NCBI GenBank assembly: GCA_016867815.1
Contig: VGIR01000021.1
Location: 1-38,547 of the forward strand
Length of the DNA stretch: 38,547 nt
Reading direction: 5' to 3'
DNA from: a candidate division WOR-3 bacterium
GTDB lineage: Bacteria; Hydrothermota; Tepidihabitantia; Tepidihabitantales; Tepidihabitantaceae
The notes beneath the pieces are model-generated. The model did not search any database and was not told where the DNA came from. It saw only the letters and a list, made by a program, of their open reading frames with translations. The first letter of the stretch is position 1; every line of letters starts with the position of its first letter. Position numbers and translations under genes: made by a program. Below, piece after piece: positions 1-6,481 of the stretch.

Positions 1-65
1 AGAACTTGCACGAATCGGCGTCGAGGTTCCCTGCGTGGCAGACCCTGCGCCTGCCGCACCCTCAA
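1..65 (-). CDS. Possible 5' end of a gene running off the left edge
   Basis: A reverse-strand reading frame opens at TTG (65-63), or GTG (59-57) in the same frame, and stays open to the window edge for 21 codons. The residues are Arg-rich. The only support is a strong promoter ending 9 nt upstream, which matches the leaderless promoter pattern seen elsewhere in the window. There is no recognisable domain and no ribosome binding site. It could equally be non-coding. Confidence 0.3.
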   Translation of the reverse strand, partial: MRVRQAQGLPRREPRRRFVQV

Positions 66-74
66 GTCGTGTCA

Positions 75-103
75 ATTGTAGAATGGATGTTCTCGCCTGT
101 CAA
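75..103 (-). promoter_or_regulatory. Sigma70-type promoter, leftward
   Basis: Read on the minus strand, -35 TTGACA (103-98) and -10 TACAAT (80-75) are separated by 17 nt. The -35 is perfect and the -10 differs from consensus at one position. The nearest start codon (TTG at 65) is 9 nt downstream of the -10. Confidence 0.6.
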
Positions 104-198
104 CAGGCAGGGAGATCTAGGAATAGTCACCCATTCGGCGTCTCGCTGTGACCAGTGCCAGGCACGCCATTCCAAGAGCCTCCGGGCAGATTCAGCTT

Positions 199-256
199 CA
201 AGCCACAAGCCGCAAGCCCACAGCTAGCTCAAGCGCAAGCCGGCTGACGGCTGACG
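199..256 (+). repeat. Degenerate 7-nt/6-nt tandem array
   Basis: Three adjacent 7-nt units (CAAGCCA, CAAGCCG, then a CAAGCCC variant) start at 199. A 6-nt CAAG-type stretch follows, then two exact copies of GCTGACG at 243-256. It lies in the gene-free stretch 66-418, where no other gene is visible. Same class as the arrays at 1817, 6321, 24319 and 26666. Confidence 0.65.
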
Positions 257-383
257 TTTCCCGCTGGCTCCTGGTCCTTTTCCTCCCGACCTTTCCGTTC
301 CCCTCCCCTATTCCTGAGTCCAAACCCCGCGGTTCATTTAGGTGAACGGCTACGTCCCGAGCCCGGCCAGAAGCCTCGCCGAT

Positions 384-411
384 TTGACATAGCCAGAGTC
401 CGGAGTATTCT
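384..411 (+). promoter_or_regulatory. Sigma70-type promoter before a 13-codon ORF
   Basis: -35 TTGACA (384-389), 16-nt spacer, -10 TATTCT (406-411). The first ATG (419) is 7 nt downstream, the leaderless spacing seen at other promoters here. That ORF (419-460) is only 13 codons before TAA, so this looks like a promoter whose gene has been lost, or a leader peptide. Confidence 0.55.
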
Positions 412-522
412 ACTCCCGATGGTTGGCGGATTCCTCCCGGCCATGACGGAAGTGAGATAAGTAATGTCCCCGGAACTCCCCTAGCTCGGATTCGATACCA
501 AGCGTTCCGGCCATCGTCCCTC

Positions 523-551
523 TTGACGTCGGTTGGGTGCTTTTCTATAAT
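523..551 (+). promoter_or_regulatory. Promoter of the Ntn-hydrolase gene (leaderless)
   Basis: -35 TTGACG (523-528), 17-nt spacer, consensus -10 TATAAT (546-551). The ATG at 557 starts 5 nt after the -10, so transcription should begin at or beside the start codon. No Shine-Dalgarno sequence can fit. Confidence 0.75.
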
Positions 552-556
552 ACCTC

Positions 557-1258
557 ATGTCGCTGGTAGTGGCTCTCAAGGCGAAGGACGCAATTGTCAT
601 GGCTGCGGACAGTCGAGGGACTATCGGAGACCCGCGAGGCCTTACGGCCATCAACGACAAGCAGCAGAAGCTCTTTCCTTGTGGTTGCTGCGGTTTGGGG
701 CTAGTTGGGTCGATGGAGATGGGAACCGCGCTCTTGGACGTTCTGGAGAATCAGGCGCGAATCCAGGACGTGGCGAATGTGGATGACGCCGCAAGGGTAG
801 TAATGCAGCACTCCGCCACATCGTTTGGGCAGTGGTTTGGCAACATCGCGCCAGACAAGCGGCCGGTCGTAATCATAACTCTTGCTGGCTACCGTGATCC
901 TCGGGGCGCTCAACCAAAGCCCATGGTCTACAATCTCAACAGCCAGGTTAACTTTGCCCCGCAGTTATTCGGCGATGCCCCAGCCCTATCGGGGGTTCCT
1001 CAGTATGCAGTGTATCTGGTCCACCGCTACTATGACCCGACTATTCCGACTGAGAAGGCGAAAGCTCTTGCCGAATATCTTATTGCCGAGACAGCCTCAC
1101 AAGACCCCAAAGTTGGCGGTCCGATTCGTATGTCGATGATTTCGGCGGCATCTGGCTATGCACCGCTTACTGAAGAAGAGGTATTGGCGGTCCACAAGTC
1201 TAACGAGACGTTAAATGCGCGCCTACGCGAGTTCTTTGTCACGGGGGGTCCTCAATGA
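557..1258 (+). CDS. Proteasome-beta-like Ntn hydrolase, putative Ser nucleophile
   Basis: 233 residues with a proteasome/HslV-type fold signature. After Met removal the first residue would be Ser. The segment KAKDAIVMAADSR then places Asp at mature position 17 and Arg at 19, as in archaeal 20S beta subunits. A Lys in the KLF motif (mature position 37, after a 4-residue insertion) matches catalytic Lys33. GLVGSMEMGTALLDVL matches the following strand and helix H1. In this family the N-terminal Thr/Ser is the nucleophile of a self-compartmentalised peptidase. No propeptide, alpha subunit, HslU, Mpa or ARC ATPase is nearby, so ring partner and substrate are unknown. It is transcribed from a leaderless promoter and coupled by ATGA to a 48-codon ORF. 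Codon use looks more AT-rich than in neighbours, suggesting transfer. The fold call is firm; peptidase activity is inferred. Confidence 0.85.
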   Translation: MSLVVALKAKDAIVMAADSRGTIGDPRGLTAINDKQQKLFPCGCCGLGLVGSMEMGTALLDVLENQARIQDVANVDDAARVVMQHSATSFGQWFGNIAPDKRPVVIITLAGYRDPRGAQPKPMVYNLNSQVNFAPQLFGDAPALSGVPQYAVYLVHRYYDPTIPTEKAKALAEYLIAETASQDPKVGGPIRMSMISAASGYAPLTEEEVLAVHKSNETLNARLREFFVTGGPQ

Positions 1259-1401
1259 CCGCTCAAAAGATAGCTGAAGGGGCGTATTTTGTCCCCTCCT
1301 ATTCAACTCTAACTATCGAACCATCATTCGGATTCTACTCGACGCAGACGGTTCTAGTCGGTGATGACGAGCCGGAATCGGATGACTCGGTGGTCCGCTA
1401 G
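1255..1401 (+). CDS. Small protein translationally coupled to the Ntn hydrolase
   Basis: 48 residues (MTAQKIAEGAYF... to DDSVVR). The ATG overlaps the stop codon of the Ntn hydrolase as ATGA, the classic coupling arrangement. It is polar and acidic at its C terminus (DDEPESDD) with no signal peptide or membrane segment. I do not recognise a family. The tight coupling suggests a partner, substrate or regulator of the peptidase. Confidence rests on the overlap and continuous frame, not on homology. Confidence 0.55.
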   Translation: MTAQKIAEGAYFVPSYSTLTIEPSFGFYSTQTVLVGDDEPESDDSVVR

Positions 1402-1883
1402 TTCGAGGCGCTAGTCAGCGTTCGGAGCAATTGCGGGTCGCGGACGGCGGCTCCTTCTCCCACGGCATTCTGGATTGTAGGTTGTCCGTCATAGATTAGC
1501 CGCGACAGCCCTCGGCTTTGCGCCGGTGCAACGCGGAGCGAGTGCCTGGCTGGTGCTGCCGCGCAAAACATCCTAGCGTGCAACCGCCACTGGCCGCGGC
1601 CGAAGGCCGAGGGTTTCCAGCTACCATTTCCACGCGAGAAACGGCGAGAAACGGGGACGATACCCAATTGCTTCCGAAGCGCATCTAGGCAGTGTACCTT
1701 CGCTTCAATCGCCAGCCCCAAGCCTCAGCCGTAAGCTCTCCCCCGCCGATTTGACATGCAGCGCGACTGCGTCGCAGCTCAAGCACAAGCTCAAGCCGGC
1801 TGACAGCTTCCTGCCACTCGATCCCTCTATCCCTCGATCACTCGATCCCTCTCTCCTTCCATTTGACATCCCTGCCCACAGAC
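1402..1883 (+). other. Gene-free accessory stretch with short repeats
   Basis: About 480 nt with no convincing gene; the reverse ORFs here have no recognisable domain or ribosome binding site. The stretch GCGAGAAACGG recurs almost immediately near 1632-1656 next to a GGGGAC...ACCC motif, reminiscent of REP-type elements. Three 6-nt CAAGCN units lie at 1780-1797, and five perfect-register 8-nt units (CTCGATCC type) at 1817-1856. Confidence 0.5.
1817..1856 (+). repeat. Period-8 tandem array, five units
   Basis: Five contiguous 8-nt units with consensus CTCGATCC. Variation is confined to positions 4, 5 and 8, and there is no indel. It lies just upstream of the promoter of the small membrane protein gene. 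Confidence 0.8.
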
Positions 1884-1911
1884 TTGACTGATCAGGCACA
1901 GATGCTATCCT
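1884..1911 (+). promoter_or_regulatory. Promoter of the small membrane protein gene (leaderless)
   Basis: -35 TTGACT (1884-1889), 16-nt spacer, -10 TATCCT (1906-1911). The GTG start at 1917 is 5 nt downstream of the -10, leaving no room for a ribosome binding site. Confidence 0.6.
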
Positions 1912-1916
1912 AGCGC

Positions 1917-2174
1917 GTGCGTTCACTCGGTCCGGTTTTGGCTGCCGGCACCTTCGGCTCGCTTTGGCTGGCCATCAGCCTGATTGGGGGTCTGTTCGCG
2001 CTCTGCGCTATGGCCTTCTGGGTCTGGATACTGGTCGAGGTGCTGACCCGGGAGACCGACGAGGGCAACAACCGGCTGATCTGGGCGCTAGTCATCGTGT
2101 TCACCCACTGGATCGGCGCGCTCATCTACCTGCTGGCTCGGCGGCAGGAACGGATCCACAAGCTCGGCCGGTAG
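1917..2174 (+). CDS. Small two-helix membrane protein, PLDc_N-like
   Basis: 85 residues. Two hydrophobic segments (about residues 13-40 and 55-73) flank a short polar loop (TRETDEGNN). The pattern WILVEVL...NRLIWALVIVFTHWIGALIYLL resembles the phospholipase-D N-terminal (PLDc_N) domain often found alone as a small inner-membrane protein; no HKD catalytic motif is present. The role is unknown. The GTG start is set by the promoter 5 nt upstream. The gene ends at a hairpin shared with the convergent gene at 2245. Confidence 0.7.
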   Translation: MRSLGPVLAAGTFGSLWLAISLIGGLFALCAMAFWVWILVEVLTRETDEGNNRLIWALVIVFTHWIGALIYLLARRQERIHKLGR

Positions 2175-2208
2175 TCCGGACCGGGCCGAACACTAGCACA
2201 ACCTCAGG

Positions 2209-2238
2209 CCGGCTGACCGCTTAGGACCGATCAGCCGG
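2209..2238. terminator. Hairpin between convergent genes
   Basis: Perfect 8-bp inverted repeat CCGGCTGA/TCAGCCGG with a 14-nt loop, between the stops at 2174 (plus) and 2245 (minus). It is followed on the plus strand by AAAACTAAAC rather than a T-run, so as an intrinsic terminator it is imperfect. Confidence 0.45.
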
Positions 2239-2244
2239 TCAAAA

Positions 2245-2709
2245 CTAAACGGTCTCCAGCTGGCTGAGGAAGTAGTTGCGGTCTTCGTCCTTGGCGATGC
2301 CTTTGGCCGCCTCCCGCGCCAGTCCGAGGTAGCGGTCACGTTCAGGCTGGTTGCCCCCGACCGAGTTCGCGCGGGCCAGGGCTTCGTAGGCGAAGGCAAG
2401 ATCGAAGTCGGCTATGCCGTGGGACTGGCAGAGCTCGAGCGCGCGACGGCCATGGTGCAGCGCCGGCTCAGCCCGCTTCAGCACGGCATAAATGTGGGAA
2501 AGCTGCTGCTCGCCGCGAGCGAGGTTGACCGGCTCACCGACCTTGCCCCAGTGAAAGCGCGAGGCGTGCCCGGCATGAATCAACTCATCGACCTCTTCGG
2601 TCGTGCGCTCCTTCTTGTCGAGAAGATCCCAGGTCCGATTGAACAGCTCTGCTGCCATCTTCCTGTGAAACTGCTCCTCGGTCATCGTCTGTCGACTATT
2701 CTCACTCAC
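2245..2709 (-). CDS. Helical-repeat (TPR-like) cytoplasmic protein
   Basis: 154 residues, all-helical in appearance, no signal peptide. Residues about 60-150 contain paired helices typical of TPR repeats (LSHIYAVLKRAEPALHHGRRALEL, then a second pair from DLAFAYEALARA), so it is probably a binding scaffold. The start is GTG at 2709, fixed by a strong AAAGGAGG ribosome binding site about 6 nt upstream. The gene stands alone, convergent with the gene at 1917. The function cannot be told from sequence. Confidence 0.75.
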   Translation of the reverse strand: MSENSRQTMTEEQFHRKMAAELFNRTWDLLDKKERTTEEVDELIHAGHASRFHWGKVGEPVNLARGEQQLSHIYAVLKRAEPALHHGRRALELCQSHGIADFDLAFAYEALARANSVGGNQPERDRYLGLAREAAKGIAKDEDRNYFLSQLETV

Positions 2710-2816
2710 GTTTGCCTCCTTTGGCTATGTGCATACGCTAGTTCTGTATCAGACCGCCTGCAATGCAGAGGGATTCACAAAGACCCCGGTCCGATGGACG
2801 CCTGGCTCGACGCCGC

Positions 2817-2838
2817 GGGGCGGCCCGAAGGCCGCCCC
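2817..2838 (-). terminator. UUCG-tetraloop hairpin after the subtilase gene
   Basis: Perfect 9-bp stem GGGGCGGCC/GGCCGCCCC about 25 nt past the subtilase stop. On the minus-strand transcript the loop is UUCG closed by C-G, an exceptionally stable tetraloop. No U-run follows. Confidence 0.55.
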
Positions 2839-2863
2839 GATCTCAGAAAACGCTAAACCGGCG

Positions 2864-5494
2864 CTAGCGGCTGAGCAGTACTTTGCCCGTAGCCGAGTTC
2901 TGCCCGGCTTCGAGGCGGTAGAGGTAGATGCCGGACGGCACGAGCCTGCCCAGGCCATCGCGCCCGTTCCAGGCGGCCGAGTAGTAGCCGGGTTTGAGCT
3001 CGCCCTCCTGCAACGTGCGGACCAGCGCCCCAGTGGCCGAGTAAACCGAAAGCCGGGATGAGGTCGCACGCGGTATGGCATAGCGGATCGCCGTGGAGCG
3101 GCCGAACGGGTTGGGCGCTGCCCGGTCAAGGCTGAATACCCGGGGCAGTCCCCTGCCTTCTTCAATGCCGTTCGTCGAACGCACCACGACCGATTCCCTG
3201 ACCACGTTGTTACCCGTGTTCGCGTCGCCCGCCAGGCCGGTGGAGCAGGTTACGGCGAAATTCCCGAGCGTGTCGGCCGCCCAGTCCGCAAAGCTCACCG
3301 TGTCCACGCCGCCGACGCCCAGGGTCAACCGCACCGAATCGCTGTAGCCGGAGCCGATGGTGAACCAGACGTCGAGCGTCTCCGCAAACGTCCCGAAGTT
3401 CCTGACTTCCGCGGCCGGTGCGACGACCGTACCGGAATCGACCGTGTCGGTCGGAGCGGTGATGAAAGTCGCGGTCACGTCGTGGAACTCCACATCGCCC
3501 ATGACGCCGATGGCGGCGAGGGCGAACGGCTGCGGGCCCTGCGGCACGTTCCTGGCCTTGACGACGACGCTCCAACTGCCGACCTCAGGGCTGTTGATGC
3601 GGGTGCACTCCTCGACGTTCAGGGAGTCGTTGATGCCGCCGGTAGCTGACTGGCCGCCCGAATAGACGTTGCCCTTGTAGGGGGTCCCGCTGGGCGAGTA
3701 GACCGTCAGGTTGATGTCGTTGACGCAGACGTAGGAGGAGCGCATCGTGCCCGGGTAGTCGGTCCAGCAGAGCGTGACGCGGAAGGGCTTTCCCGCGGCG
3801 GTCACGTCAATCGGTATAACCACCGAATCACCGGTCTCCAGGCCGATGGTGTCGTCCAGCACCCAGAGCCGGGAGGTGTCGCCAGCGAAGTAGAGCGAGG
3901 AGTCAAGGTCAACGCGGCCCCAGCCCACGTTGTTGTCCGGCACGGTGTAGCCGGCAATATCGTTGTCCGCGCCGACAATGCCGACTGCCTTGTTGAGGGC
4001 AGCTGAGATACCCATCCGCGTGCCCGTCAGCGTGTCGCCGGTCGGATAGTAGCCGAGTTGAAAGTAGTTGCGGATAAGCGCCATCGCCCCGGCCATGTTC
4101 GGTGTCGACATGGAAGTACCGGACATCAGGACATACCCGTTCGGGTTGGAGTTGTCGGCCGACATGATGTCCTCAGCCGGCGATACCAGCTGCGGCTTCC
4201 TGCGGCCGTCCGAGGTCGGGCCGCGCGAGCTGGATGAGAAGATCTGCCGGCACGAGGTGCCCGGTCCGGTGCCGCCGGTCGAGATGATGTTCTTGGCATT
4301 GACCGGGTGCCCCATCTCGTTGACGCCCCGGTTACCCATCGAGTTGCAGTGCATGAACTTACGGTGGTTCCAGGTGAACTGGTCCGCGGTCATATCGGTG
4401 AAGACGTACTGGTTGAAGCTGTCTTTGCGGGAGTAACTCATCGAATTGTTCAGCGCGCGCAGGCTGTCAACGTGCACGTCCAGGCCAGAATCCGGGCCGC
4501 GGAAGAAGACGGTCATGTCCCAGTTGGACGGGAGGCTGTTGAAGTTCTGGAAGAAGACCCGCGCGCCCTTGGCCAACCCGTCGTTCCAGGAAGTTCCGCC
4601 CACCTCGTCATCCGAGCCGCAGAGCGTACCGGTCGTGTGCGTGCCGTGGGAGTCTGAGCCGTTGGAGCCACGGTAGGCGACGACCTTGCGATGGTTGGGA
4701 CCGGGAGTGTTGCTGACCGTGTCCCGGAACTGGTTGTGGGCGATGTTCATCGGCCCGTCGGTAAGCCCGACGAGCATGCCGCGACCGTACACACCTTTGC
4801 GCCAGATAGTCCGGGTCGTGTCGGACGCGGAGTACCCGTGCTGGTCCACCCATTGCGTGTCCATGTTGTCGGGCGTCATCGGCGTATACGGCTCGACCCA
4901 GTAGACGCCGTTGAGCCGGGCGATGGCCGGGATCTGCGTCGCGTCCACGTCCATCTTTACGCTCTTGTTCCAGGCATTGAACTCGGTCACCAGGTTGGCA
5001 GCGCCCAGGGCATCCAACTCGGCGAGCAGGTTCTGCTCGCTCTCCTGGTAGTGGAAAACGACAATCAGAGTCTGCCGGCCCGTGGCTTTCTCCAGGCCGG
5101 GGCAGAGCTTGAAGGCGGGTTGGTCGATGCCGAGCCAGCGCACCTCGGGCAGCGCCGCGATGGCTCCCATGGCTGCAGTCGGGACTCGCGCCACGAACGT
5201 GTACCGCGGGACGTACCATAGCAACTCGGCGCCGTAGCCCTCAACCGTCCGTTTCCACTCGGGGCGTATCGGACCGGGAAACTGGATCATGCAATAGGAG
5301 TAGTCCCCGGAGAAATCGGCCGCAGTCAGGTTCTGCGGCAGAACCGGCGACTTCTCGAGCGGATCGAAGCTGTAGCCCTGCACGAGGTTGATAGTCATCG
5401 GACCGGTCTGGTGCGCGGGCAGGACGACCTTGGGCAAGCCAAGAGCGGCTGTCCATGTTGCCAACGCCAACGGCAATATCCTAATCAACGACAT
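2864..5494 (-). CDS. Secreted subtilisin-like serine protease (S8, KP-43-like)
   Basis: 876 residues. The signal peptide is about 1-20. A long N-terminal pro-region (to about 230) precedes the S8 domain, with catalytic Asp246 (LTDGPMN), His283 (SHGTHTTG) and Ser461 (SGTSMSTPNMAG); Asn388 in GNRG is the likely oxyanion residue. Residues about 540-660 match the KP-43-type jelly-roll (RVTLCWTDYPG, NDINLTVYSP). A CARDB/Ig-like segment and a C-terminal FlgD-like sorting-type domain (about 785-876) follow, with SGIYLYRLEAG near the end. All catalytic residues are present. Expected to be exported and cell-surface attached or released. ATG 5494 is fixed by AAGGAG 6 nt upstream. It has its own promoter and a hairpin downstream, so it is probably monocistronic. 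Confidence 0.92.
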   Translation of the reverse strand: MSLIRILPLALATWTAALGLPKVVLPAHQTGPMTINLVQGYSFDPLEKSPVLPQNLTAADFSGDYSYCMIQFPGPIRPEWKRTVEGYGAELLWYVPRYTFVARVPTAAMGAIAALPEVRWLGIDQPAFKLCPGLEKATGRQTLIVVFHYQESEQNLLAELDALGAANLVTEFNAWNKSVKMDVDATQIPAIARLNGVYWVEPYTPMTPDNMDTQWVDQHGYSASDTTRTIWRKGVYGRGMLVGLTDGPMNIAHNQFRDTVSNTPGPNHRKVVAYRGSNGSDSHGTHTTGTLCGSDDEVGGTSWNDGLAKGARVFFQNFNSLPSNWDMTVFFRGPDSGLDVHVDSLRALNNSMSYSRKDSFNQYVFTDMTADQFTWNHRKFMHCNSMGNRGVNEMGHPVNAKNIISTGGTGPGTSCRQIFSSSSRGPTSDGRRKPQLVSPAEDIMSADNSNPNGYVLMSGTSMSTPNMAGAMALIRNYFQLGYYPTGDTLTGTRMGISAALNKAVGIVGADNDIAGYTVPDNNVGWGRVDLDSSLYFAGDTSRLWVLDDTIGLETGDSVVIPIDVTAAGKPFRVTLCWTDYPGTMRSSYVCVNDINLTVYSPSGTPYKGNVYSGGQSATGGINDSLNVEECTRINSPEVGSWSVVVKARNVPQGPQPFALAAIGVMGDVEFHDVTATFITAPTDTVDSGTVVAPAAEVRNFGTFAETLDVWFTIGSGYSDSVRLTLGVGGVDTVSFADWAADTLGNFAVTCSTGLAGDANTGNNVVRESVVVRSTNGIEEGRGLPRVFSLDRAAPNPFGRSTAIRYAIPRATSSRLSVYSATGALVRTLQEGELKPGYYSAAWNGRDGLGRLVPSGIYLYRLEAGQNSATGKVLLSR

Positions 5495-5500
5495 TTTTTG

Positions 5501-5506
5501 CTCCTT
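5501..5506 (-). promoter_or_regulatory. Ribosome binding site of the subtilase gene
   Basis: AAGGAG on the minus strand, 6 nt before ATG 5494. It contrasts with the leaderless genes in the same window. Confidence 0.75.
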
Positions 5507-5531
5507 GTAGCTGCTGGACCGAGTGGAGTAG

Positions 5532-5559
5532 ATTATACGGACAGATCAGAGGGTGGCAA
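5532..5559 (-). promoter_or_regulatory. Promoter of the subtilase gene
   Basis: Minus strand: -35 TTGCCA (5559-5554), 16-nt spacer, consensus -10 TATAAT (5537-5532). The start codon is about 37 nt downstream, giving a normal leader that contains the AAGGAG site. Confidence 0.6.
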
Positions 5560-5631
5560 GCCACGCCCGGGCGAAGAGCGAGAACTGACGACCTCGCCTG
5601 CTACCGGATGACCCTTGCAGATCCCTGCCTA

Positions 5632-6207
5632 TCAGTAGATCTTCTCTCCAACCCTGACCGAGTATGTCTTCTGGCGGTACTCCACTTTCATCCCGTCGCC
5701 GGTGACCTCGACGATCTTGCGGCCGTCGACATCGTCCCCGGCCTTCAGCCGCCGCTCGCCCACCAGCGCGGTACGCGAGCCGGTATTGTCGGTGAGTATC
5801 GCCCGCAACTGGTTCGGCGTGCTGACGGCTCGTGACGAACCGCCGCTGACGTAACCGCCGCTCGTGCTGCGCGTGGTCCGGCTGCCGCTTGCCGCGGCCT
5901 CTTGCTTGCGCCTCGCCTTCTCCTCCCGCCGTTTCGCGATCATCGAGTCCCGGCTGGACTTCGCCTTGCGCGCCACGGCTGCCACCGGCTTCCTTGTCCT
6001 GGCGTACGCACTCCCCGTATCAGCCCCGGCCGCTCTCGCCCGGGTCGCGGCCGGCTTCTTGCCGCCGCCTCCGAAGAGCAGCAACGCGACCACTATCACC
6101 ACCACGATACCGGCACCGGCGAGGACGAACTGCGTCATGGTTGTGTTCTTCGCCTTCGCCTGCCTGGGTTGCTGCGCTGCGCCTTCGGACTTCTTCGATG
6201 CCATCAT
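5632..6207 (-). CDS. Membrane-anchored protein with PilP/GspC-like C-terminal domain
   Basis: 191 residues. A short cytoplasmic N terminus precedes one membrane segment (about 27-46, ending in a Gly run). A low-complexity Ala/Arg/Lys/Ser region (47-130) is followed by a small beta-rich C-terminal domain (GERRLKAGDDVDGRKIVEV, then VRVGEKIY). That ending resembles the compact periplasmic domains of PilP/GspC/GspB-type secretion and pilus proteins, but the match is only by pattern and no secretion genes are near. AGGAGG 7 nt upstream supports ATG 6207; a second ATG follows immediately. Confidence 0.65.
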   Translation of the reverse strand: MMASKKSEGAAQQPRQAKAKNTTMTQFVLAGAGIVVVIVVALLLFGGGGKKPAATRARAAGADTGSAYARTRKPVAAVARKAKSSRDSMIAKRREEKARRKQEAAASGSRTTRSTSGGYVSGGSSRAVSTPNQLRAILTDNTGSRTALVGERRLKAGDDVDGRKIVEVTGDGMKVEYRQKTYSVRVGEKIY

Positions 6208-6278
6208 ACACTTGCCTCCTGCAATCGCGGCCTATGGTCTGTCATGGTTCCGGCACAGACTGGCTTCCGTCACGCTAT

Positions 6279-6306
6279 AACATAGCGCGGGCACTGCCGC
6301 GGTCAA
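6279..6306 (-). promoter_or_regulatory. Promoter of the membrane-anchored protein gene
   Basis: Minus strand: -35 TTGACC (6306-6301), 16-nt spacer, -10 TATGTT (6284-6279). It leaves a leader of about 65 nt containing the AGGAGG site at 6220-6215. Confidence 0.5.
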
Positions 6307-6320
6307 GCGCTGAGCCGGGA

Positions 6321-6480
6321 AGAATGACGAAGCTCGAAGCCCGAATTCCGATTGAAATCCGAATCGCGGAGTATGGCCCGATGGGAATCCGGACTTGACC
6401 ACTGACTCGTCACCCAAGTTTCGTGTGTCGGCCTTGTCCGCCACTCAGTCCTCATTCGAGCTTCGGACTTCGAACTCTGT
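6321..6480. repeat. Facing 7-nt arrays filling the intergenic space
   Basis: The left half (from 6328) has 7-nt units of the CGAANNN type (CGAAGCT, CGAAGCC), interrupted once by an 11-nt unit. The right half (6454-6477) has the reverse-complement type (ATTCGAG, CTTCGGA). The halves face each other across about 90 nt, so one strand could fold back. The array runs right up to the stop codon (6484-6482) of the outer-membrane protein gene. Confidence 0.7.
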
Positions 6481-6481
6481 C

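Noticed and set aside
1398-1721. Reverse-strand frame of 107 codons in the gene-poor stretch
   Set aside because: No ribosome binding site, promoter at the right distance or recognisable domain. It contains the REP-like words and looks like chance.
4691-5221. 176-codon plus-strand frame opposite the subtilase
   Set aside because: It lies entirely opposite the conserved catalytic and pro-regions of an intact S8 protease.
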